A DNA stretch of 64,000 nt from Xiphias gladius (Eukaryota; Chordata; Actinopteri; Istiophoriformes; Xiphiidae), in the NCBI RefSeq assembly GCF_016859285.1, contig NC_053418.1, forward strand, positions 25,193,829 through 25,257,828, given 5' to 3'. Under the pieces are notes generated by a model. The model had not been told where the DNA came from and searched no databases. It saw nothing but the letters and a program-made list of their open reading frames with translations. The position numbers and the translations under genes were made by a program. Of the stretch, positions 57,101-64,000 are shown piece by piece. Numbering within the stretch: position 1 is the stretch's first letter; every line of letters starts with the position of its first letter.

Positions 57101-60100
57101 GGGTGCCAAAACTTTCATTTCTTGCCCTTTTCCTTTTTTGTTATTTTGAAAGTGTAAAAGATGAGAATAAAAAAGTAATATTGCTTTAAATATTAAAGAA
57201 ATGTGCCACCTTTACTTTATGCCCTTTGGAAATCCGTTAATTTTTTACTCGCTTATTTTGCACATTCAAAATTTCAATCACTTAAATTTAGTACTTATTA
57301 GACTTGTCATTCTGTCATATTTTTTAATCCTCGAACACAATCAGTCAATTTGAAAAGTAAAAACAGTCTCACAACCAATGATGTACAAATTTAAAAAAGC
57401 AAGCAGAAAGGCCAACATGACACTACAGGTCAAGAAAGTTCCTTAAATACCTGACAGGTGTCCTATCTCCAGGCTTTTAGTATCTGACTGCCAGCACCCA
57501 CATGCTCCTTTCTGCTAAGACTCCACACTGTTTTGACCCACATGTCCAGCAGGGAAATCCTTTCACTGGCTGATCAAAGAGCGCTCTGTGTCTCTCCCCC
57601 TCTGTCATAATCTGGAGCAGTGCCAGCAGCCACATTTGGTCAACCCAAAGCCTAATCTGCACTCTGTCACAACACCCTATCAGGGGTCAAGCTGAAGTGA
57701 CCCCCTGGCAACCTCCTGGCTCACTAATCTTGCCCCATAGGGAAGGATTAGCCAAAAAAAGGTCCTGTGGTCAGCAGAGCAGATAAGACACCACTGTCGA
57801 GGTACTGGAATCAATAGAGGGAGCAAGTTCACTCCACATAGACAAGGACTGTTTCAGTGTGAGTGGAACCATATAGATTTAGCTCGCAATGAGAAATATT
57901 GATTTTTAGTTAGTTTTCTACTTGTTTGCCATATGTGACACAACATGATGTGTAAGAGGTCCAGTGTTCTCCACAAAACTGGCCAATATTTAGTATATCA
58001 TGCCAGAGTGTTTAGAAAGTTGCTAGAAAGTGTTTAAAGTTCATGCATTTTACTTTTCTGAGAATGGCATTAATGGAAGTTTGATATTCTGGGAAATACA
58101 CTTATTATTATCATTAAATGTGAAGCTACAGCCAGAATATGGCAGCATCAAGACTGGAATCAGGGGGAAATGGCTAGTATGGCTCTGTAAAAGTAAAAGT
58201 AAAAGGGGGGGGGGGATCAACCTTGGTCTACAGGTTGGCTGATAAGTTACAAGAAATTGCATTAAGGACTGCCACACATACAGTATAATTGAGGTAGTTC
58301 AGAAACAGTCATTGTATAGTTTGTCCACCAGACACCAACTGTGAAATGTCCCACTCAGTACATACAGTATCTTCATCCTAATTTTTAATAACCAACCTTA
58401 AATAATACTTATAATAATGTTTGTTTATGTTGTGTATTTATGTCCTGTGTAACAGTATGTAATATAAAATTAATATTTTCCCTCTTTGTCCATACCTTTA
58501 TCTGTCCTTTTGCCATGATCTTGTCTGTGATCTCTCCGTCCTCTTTGCTTTGCTTGGTTCTGTTGTAGCACTTCTCATAACAGAGCAGCCTCAGAGTTTG
58601 AGAGCCCTCCAGTTCAATCTCAAACTCCTTGCACGGTAACAGAGCAAAGGCATGTTATTATAGGTTTCAGCCCAGTGCACAACATGTTACTTTCATTTTA
58701 TCAAGTCAACAGTTTTTCTGAGCATCCATGGCCTTTTTCAAAACTGCTTTAATCTCATACTGTTATGTCGAAAGGAAACGGCTCTTTATCGCCTGTTTTA
58801 AAGACACACAGCAGTGGGTACTGAAGGTGGATGTGATCTGACTCATTCACTTTCTCCACGCTGGTTGGCACTCTCACCTCGTTCCAGTTGGGCTCTGTAG
58901 AGTCTCTGTACACTCGTGTTTTGGCTTTGTTGACAAAGTAGCCAAAAGAATCCACCTCCAGAGAGCAGTAAAGGTCTAGTGGGCAGAAACAGAAGTAATT
59001 TTACAAGCTGAATCAAAATGAAACTAAAAACTAAGTATCCAAATTAAGGTCTGTGTAAGGCCTCTATCACTGCAACTTCATGCTGGCCTTGGAGTCCTAC
59101 CGGAGCTTTCCTTCTTGTTTCATTACAACGCTACTGGTACTGTCTTAGTAAATCAGGGAATAGCAAGGGAAGTAAACTCACAACTGGCAGATACATGCCA
59201 CTTACTGTTCCCTGACTTTTGTGACTTCCCTTTGTGATAGAGCGCAAAAAGTGGAGTGTAAGCAGGCAGTGATTTGAGAAGCCAAAGACATATTTCAGGC
59301 TTGTACACAGTGTTCCTGGCTAATCCCACTCGTTCCCCTGCAGCTGCCCTCCCAGCTGACAGCCGCAGAGAGCAAGAGGGAGGATGGGTAAAGCAGATGA
59401 GTCTGGACTGACACAGAGGATGATGTGACACCACGTCCAACCTCTAGAATTATCAGTGATATGACTTCTTGTAAAAACAGAAGAACAAGCCACTTACTTA
59501 AGCTCTGTTTGAGCCCCGATGCAGAGTGGACAATGACATTCAGGAAGCCATATAAACCAGGAGATTCATCATCTGTGAAGGGAAGAGTTCAGGCTCAGAT
59601 AAAATTCTAAAGTGAGGGTACGTTAAAATATATTAAATCCTACAAAAAAAAAAAAAAAAAAAATGCATTGAAAAGTGCATCATACCTTCCTTATTCATGG
59701 TCATTGGAATAGTGTGAACAGTCTGGAGCTTCACACACGAGTTAGTGAGCATCTGCAGCTCCAGAGAGGTCAAAGAGAAGCTTTTAAAACCTGCAGGACA
59801 CAGTCGAGGTAATTGCAAGTCACACAAAAATGAAACAGCGAGTGTTTTCATAAAAATCCTACCATCATATCTTTAACGTTAGAAAGAAAGCTCACACTTC
59901 TTCTGCTGCTCTCGAATAATCTCCCTCCATTCTGCACGTTCATAGTCAGAGGAGATCAGAAATGTGAAACCCTGAAAGAAATGAAAGGATTGAATGTTTT
60001 CTTGTGTTTTTCGTGCTGTAATTTCATGCAGTCAACAGCAGAGGGCAGCAGAAGCCGAAATGAAAAGCTGGTCACTGAGGGTATGAGGTATTCCCAACTA

Positions 60101-63100
60101 TACTCTGCATGCAAAGTTCCCTAGGTAGTCCGGGCAACATGTTTCATCAGTCTCATTTCTTGACCTCAGACATCCTTTGACTCACCTTTCCATTTCTGTT
60201 GGCTACTCTGAACGCCATGTTGGGCGACATGAGAAGCAGCAAAGACTCTTGCTCTGACAACTTCTTCCTCAAACGCTCAATCACCTTGGGTCCCTTGGTG
60301 GTTCTCTACAGATAAACAGTAACAGGGTTAACGAAATATAGGGTCTGCTGTCTACATATTTGTTCTATTCACATGTGCTTATCTTTAAATCCCTCATTTT
60401 AGGAATCAGTAATACACTAATAAATCAAACAGTTTGTTAACTACTGTCATGTTTTTCTTGTATTTTGTGTTGGTGACGGCTTAGTTTCTGTAGGTGTGTC
60501 TGCCCTTCTGTATCCCCACCTTTTCTCTTTGGATCTCATTCTTGATCTGGGAGATCTTAATCTTCATCGCATCAATTTCCTCATCCTGGACCAGAGGGAT
60601 GGGGTTGGACTCACAGTCCTCGATGGTCTGGAATGTCAGGTCAGCCAGTGGAATGTACCACTTACAGTCATACTGTTGCCCTTTCCTATGGGAGGAGGAG
60701 ATGTTTGTATCAAAACACAACTTCTTAAAGCTTAGCGATTTTCTTCGCTGGATAATTCTCATGTTGTTCTGCCTTATCACCAGAGTGATTTACTAGCAGT
60801 GTGAAACCGACAGTGCGACGAAGCACAAGCTTGCTAACACATTTAATAAACTGATGAAGGAATTATAACCTTCATCTCCCACTGCAACCACTAGCTAGTC
60901 ACAGCAAAACAGTTCTATTCTCAGTAGAACAAACTTTACATTAACAAATTTAATGTCTGTTTGGGTGGAGTAATTCTCATTCCCCAACAAGCCTGGGATT
61001 TGAACCAGTGGTTCCTCTGGGTCACAAGCCTCGATCTCTAATCTCCGGCTGCACGCTGACCCAGACTCACCCTGCAGCCTGTTTCTTCAGCTTGGTGCAG
61101 AGCAGCAGGTCGGTGAAGAGGAAGACGTGACGGAGTTTCCTGGAACCTTCGACCAGTTCCACCATGAAACGATCCCTCAGCAGTTGACGGTTCTGCCAGA
61201 AGGAAACAAGGAATCATTTCATTACACTCACTAATGAAACTGTGAGTGAGAAATGGGGTGCTTTCAACCACTATATTACTGCGCCAAATGCAAATAGGTG
61301 CAATACTAAGAACTGCTGAAAGTACAGTGTCCAACTGAAGTTTGACATTGATGCTCAGTTTAAAATGGTTTAATATGGGATTCAGTAACAATGACTTTGT
61401 GCTGATGTTTGCACATGCTTGGAATAACTGTACAGCATGTGGTGATGCTACTGCTTTCAGATGAATGTCATGCTACCTCATAGCAGAAGTAAACATAATA
61501 AAGAAATGAATAAATCATTAGTGATGCAACCAAAACATGGCAGTAAGTGTTACGCAATATGTTTTCCTAATTCAAACTTTTCAATCAATACCTGCCTCTA
61601 ATGCTCTGATGATCTGTGTTTTTTGGTAATGGATTGCAATTTTCGAGCTTCCTCTACTTGTGATCAACTCGTCCAGCCTGAGATTACAGGTTGATGTGAT
61701 GTGAATCTAAATTCCTCCTCTGCCTTTTGACTGAGGCTGTTTACAGCTCGTGTGAGACTTTGGTTGCAAGCGAGTTGGTGAGGCACTCAAACATGTCCAG
61801 TACTTGTCCTGGTTTCAACAAGGAGGTGGCGGGGTTACTTCCGCTTGGTGTTTTGTGACACAAACATGACCACAAATAGTCAATAATCCAATGGAAAAAC
61901 AAAAGCTGTCACTGCACAGTGCTCACACCCTTCTGATACTGGAATCTGCTCCTGTTTTTTATGCACTATGAGACACTGAGCACTGAGGCAAAAACAAGAG
62001 ATGAAGCTAAACAAACTCACGGGTTTAAATGGTCATGGTAATTACAGACAGCTACAGTGCAAAACATCAACAATGGGTGCAAATTTAGTCGAGAGATGAT
62101 CACATACAACAACAAACCTGTATTTTAAACCGACTGTCATGGGCTAGCTTGTTATCTGTCAATCTTCCTGTGGGATTTCAGACTTCCTAGGCAATATAAA
62201 GAAGAATGTTCCCAAGAACTTTCTTTGATTTAATATCCCACTCTGGTGGGCCGGGTCAGTTCCCAGAAAAAACAGAGGAAGTTCTCAGTCAGGTCATCTG
62301 AATCAGATGTTGTTGGGGGGGCATCGGTAAATCAGTACACGCCCAGTGTGGAAGGCTGGTTCGACAGAAGTTGATAAGGCGTGCTGCAGGTCATTTCTGG
62401 GAAGCAGAGTTGACATTGCAGCAGGGAAGGATGGGAGTGAGCTCAGAGGTAATCGACGGGTTTTCCTGGTTTGAGACCCTCGCCTCCAATGTTTGCAGGG
62501 CTTTGTCACGAGCTTCCTCTACGCTCCACTTCCTCCACGACTAAAGCAGAGCCTGAGATGAGTCAGCTATCAACCTGACTCACACTCCAATTTAATTGCA
62601 GCTTCCAGACACCTTGTGCTCCAAGCTTTTTACTGTCAAAATATAAGATATGACGGAAACTATGGGGGCAGATATAATCCTGAATTCCACAATTCTGTAT
62701 CTGAGGCAGAGATTCAAATAAATACAAGTGGTGTAAAATACTGTACAATAGTTTCATTTTGTGACAAATTATGAGCACTAAGTCCATATAATAAACTGCT
62801 CTGTTGATAAAGAACTTCAGTAACATGTTACCCCATAAAATTTAGCTCAATTCCCTTTACAAGTTTCAGCCACACTAACTGCATCACTCTGTGGATGGCA
62901 GTGTCAGTCTGTCAGTCAGTTAGTCCACCACTTTGATCCAGACTCAAACGTCTTGGTAAACATTAGACTCGCTAAACATAAGCATGTTAATCTTGCAGAG
63001 ATGATGGTGCGGCTGTGGACTCCTATCTTGTTAAGTTTTGTGTTTTCAGTCATTTCAGAAGAGACTTATTTTGCTTCTTAACTTGGGTATTTGTGAAAAA

Positions 63101-63923
63101 AAGTCAGAAAACAAGCTCAGCTCTCCTAAATGCTGTCTATATTACAAAACAATGTTGGGCCTGTGAGTTAGGGGACCACCAGAAATGGGTGGAAGTTAGT
63201 CAAACATACACTGGAGAAATACAAAACCATATAAAAGTGGGAGCAACCCAGGAGTCAGTGTGGTGATGCCAGGCCTCATCACTGTGCCACCACACCATTC
63301 AAACCACTAAATTTGTCCTTGGCAAAAAGGAACAACTGCTCCACAAAGGGAACAAGCTGTACCTACTCTTAATTTGTCCTTCTTTGGGCTACATTCAATC
63401 AAGCGCAATTGGTGGAATTTATTTTCATGGATCATCAGCAAATCCAGTCTCAGTTGGCAATATGGAGGGGAAGCTGACCCCTTGTTGATTTATTTACCAA
63501 AAACATATTTTATTCGCATTTTTTTTCCCAGCAGGCCTGAGCACATTTATTTGCAGAACCTGGATTTATCAACCTGGACTCACAAAGTCATTAGTATAAC
63601 CCTGAGTTGATGAAGTGACTAAGCTTGCCACACTGACCTCTCCCTTCTTAACTGTCATGGACTGTCTCCGCGGGGTGATCTCTTCATTAATACTGGACAG
63701 GAAGTTCTGGGAGATGCGCAGGGCGTCTTGTAGCAACAGATAGTCTGGGTGGCTGGAGGGCGTGTGCTTCAGGAGGTCCTAGAATAGATAAAAGGATGAG
63801 AAATTCATTCCCCAAAACGCTCACGCAGACAAGATGTTTCTCCAGATATTCGTAAGGCAGAATGACTTACATGCAGAACAAGTGTGCTTCGTGTCACTCT
63901 GTCCACAGGCTTGTAGAGAAGCG
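51180..63923 (-). CDS. bcr: breakpoint cluster region protein, C-terminal half
   Basis: The 5' part lies right of the window. Exons from the right: 63871-63923, 63638-63778, 61071-61192, 60520-60685, 60186-60305, 59896-59971, 59686-59790, 59498-59572, 58878-58975, 58496-58627, 54170-54229, 53039-53148, 52213-52352, 51856-51990, 51643-51748, 51351-51510 and 51180-51269; 628 residues, all in phase. Seen in order: end of the Dbl-homology GEF domain ([14 protein letters not shown]), PH domain (about [12 protein letters not shown] to SDYERAEW), C2 domain ([13 protein letters not shown] to EMNG-like VIAMNG), then RhoGAP with arginine finger in [10 protein letters not shown] and [13 protein letters not shown]. 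Ends in STEV, the PDZ ligand known in human BCR. BCR activates Rho through DH/PH and turns off Rac/Cdc42 through GAP. DSKRQS and STEV at the end separate it from the paralogue ABR. The N-terminal oligomerisation/kinase region is not visible. Confidence 0.97.
55007..55165 (-). CDS. bcr: candidate alternative first coding exon of bcr
   Basis: An open stretch of exactly 53 codons from ATG (55163-55165) to a good donor, CCAAAG|GTAAAG. An in-frame TAG sits 18 bases upstream of the ATG, so the ATG is a true first start. The donor is phase 0, matching the next bcr exon (54170-54229, LDPQTL). The peptide starts [14 protein letters not shown], is acidic and Ser-rich, then basic ([14 protein letters not shown]). 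Spliced on, it would give a 319-residue protein keeping the end of C2 plus all of RhoGAP and STEV, without DH/PH. The paralogue ABR is known to use alternative first exons. No transcript evidence is available here. Confidence 0.5.
55949..56290. repeat. short interspersed repeat (MITE-like) in bcr intron
   Basis: Begins AGGACCAGTGTGTAGAATTT and ends near CACTAATGAAAACATGATTA TGAATATTATAG, phrases I associate with a common percomorph MITE. Noncoding, and it abuts the Tc1 remnant. Confidence 0.55.
56292..57320 (+). mobile_element. internally deleted Tc1 transposon
   Basis: Left part holds terminal-repeat sequence (CCTGGTCAAAATTTCTGTTA, then ACAAAAGTTTGGGCACCCCA) and the 5' leader with CAATCAGCAGCCATGGGCTC. 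Transposase remnants follow (AGCAAAGCGTTTTCAGGTAG to CTTCATGGAAGAGTCATC). The sequence then jumps to the 3' end of the gene (GAATCTCACAGAACTAGAAG), so most of the catalytic domain is deleted. The right end (ATTAAAGAAATGTGCCACC) is present but the last terminal bases are lost. A dead, nonautonomous copy of a well-known fish Tc1 family. Confidence 0.85.
58055..58265. repeat. fragment of percomorph-type interspersed repeat
   Basis: Contains TGATATTCTGGGAAATACAC, AAGACTGGAATCAGGGGGAAA-like text and GGCTCTGTAAAAG, a diverged copy of the repeat at 29505-29735. Confidence 0.45.
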
Positions 63924-64000
63924 CTGTGGAGGAGGAAGAGTCAGCTCAACAGGCATAGATAGAGCTCGCCTACTTATAGCATATATTGATTTATGTGGAG

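Larger units (their letters stand above)
54230..58495 (-). other. bcr: large bcr intron with internal exon and repeats
   Basis: 4.3-kb intron between the exons ending AKGQIK and starting LDPQTL. It contains the candidate alternative first exon (55007-55165), a poly-T tract near 54760-54778, a short repeat (55949-56290), a Tc1 remnant (56292-57320) and a repeat fragment at 58055-58265. Confidence 0.85.

Noticed and set aside
51180-63923. Naming the right-hand gene abr instead of bcr
   Set aside because: The C-terminus (DSKRQS, STEV) and the NKDVSVMM and [12 protein letters not shown] stretches follow BCR, not ABR.

Overview
The window is vertebrate nuclear DNA, and almost certainly teleost. 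Its genes have many short exons with GT-AG introns, and their products are plainly orthologous to human proteins. The spaces between them hold fish-type Tc1 transposons, MITE-like repeats and long (CA)n arrays. All coordinates come from reading exons and splice sites by hand. For the five complete genes the reading phases close through every exon, and the product lengths match or come close to the human proteins where I recall those lengths.

Layout, left to right: the 3' end of a P2X ATP-gated channel gene (+, 1-836); gucd1 (+, 1439-4532); upb1, beta-ureidopropionase (-, 6759-10587), tail-to-tail with gucd1; a five-exon orthologue of human C22orf15 (-, 12869-15496) whose exons are too short to appear as long ORFs; adora2a, the adenosine A2A receptor (-, 18037-20938); specc1l, cytospin-A (-, 28957-41143, probable 5' UTR exon near 49.2 kb); and the 3' half of bcr (-, 51180-63923, continuing beyond the window).

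From memory of the human map, BCR, SPECC1L, ADORA2A, UPB1 and GUCD1 lie in this order and relative orientation on 22q11.23, so the window is an inverted, compressed version of that block. C22orf15 is on the same human band but between BCR and SPECC1L; here it sits between adora2a and upb1. The genes are not a pathway or operon. Two act in purinergic signalling (P2X channel, A2A receptor), one in pyrimidine breakdown (upb1), two in cytoskeleton and Rho-GTPase control (specc1l, bcr); two are poorly characterised (gucd1, C22orf15-like).

Non-genic sequence includes two decayed Tc1/mariner elements (44.8-46.3 kb and 56.3-57.3 kb), several copies of common percomorph-type repeats, a tandem-unit repeat in a gucd1 intron, two striking hairpins and several microsatellites, one almost touching a specc1l splice acceptor. 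I found no wholly new system. The most interesting candidates are an internal alternative first exon in bcr that would give a short RhoGAP-only protein, the compact C22orf15 orthologue, a GC-AG intron in specc1l, and conservation of the exon pair matching human BCR exons 13 and 14.
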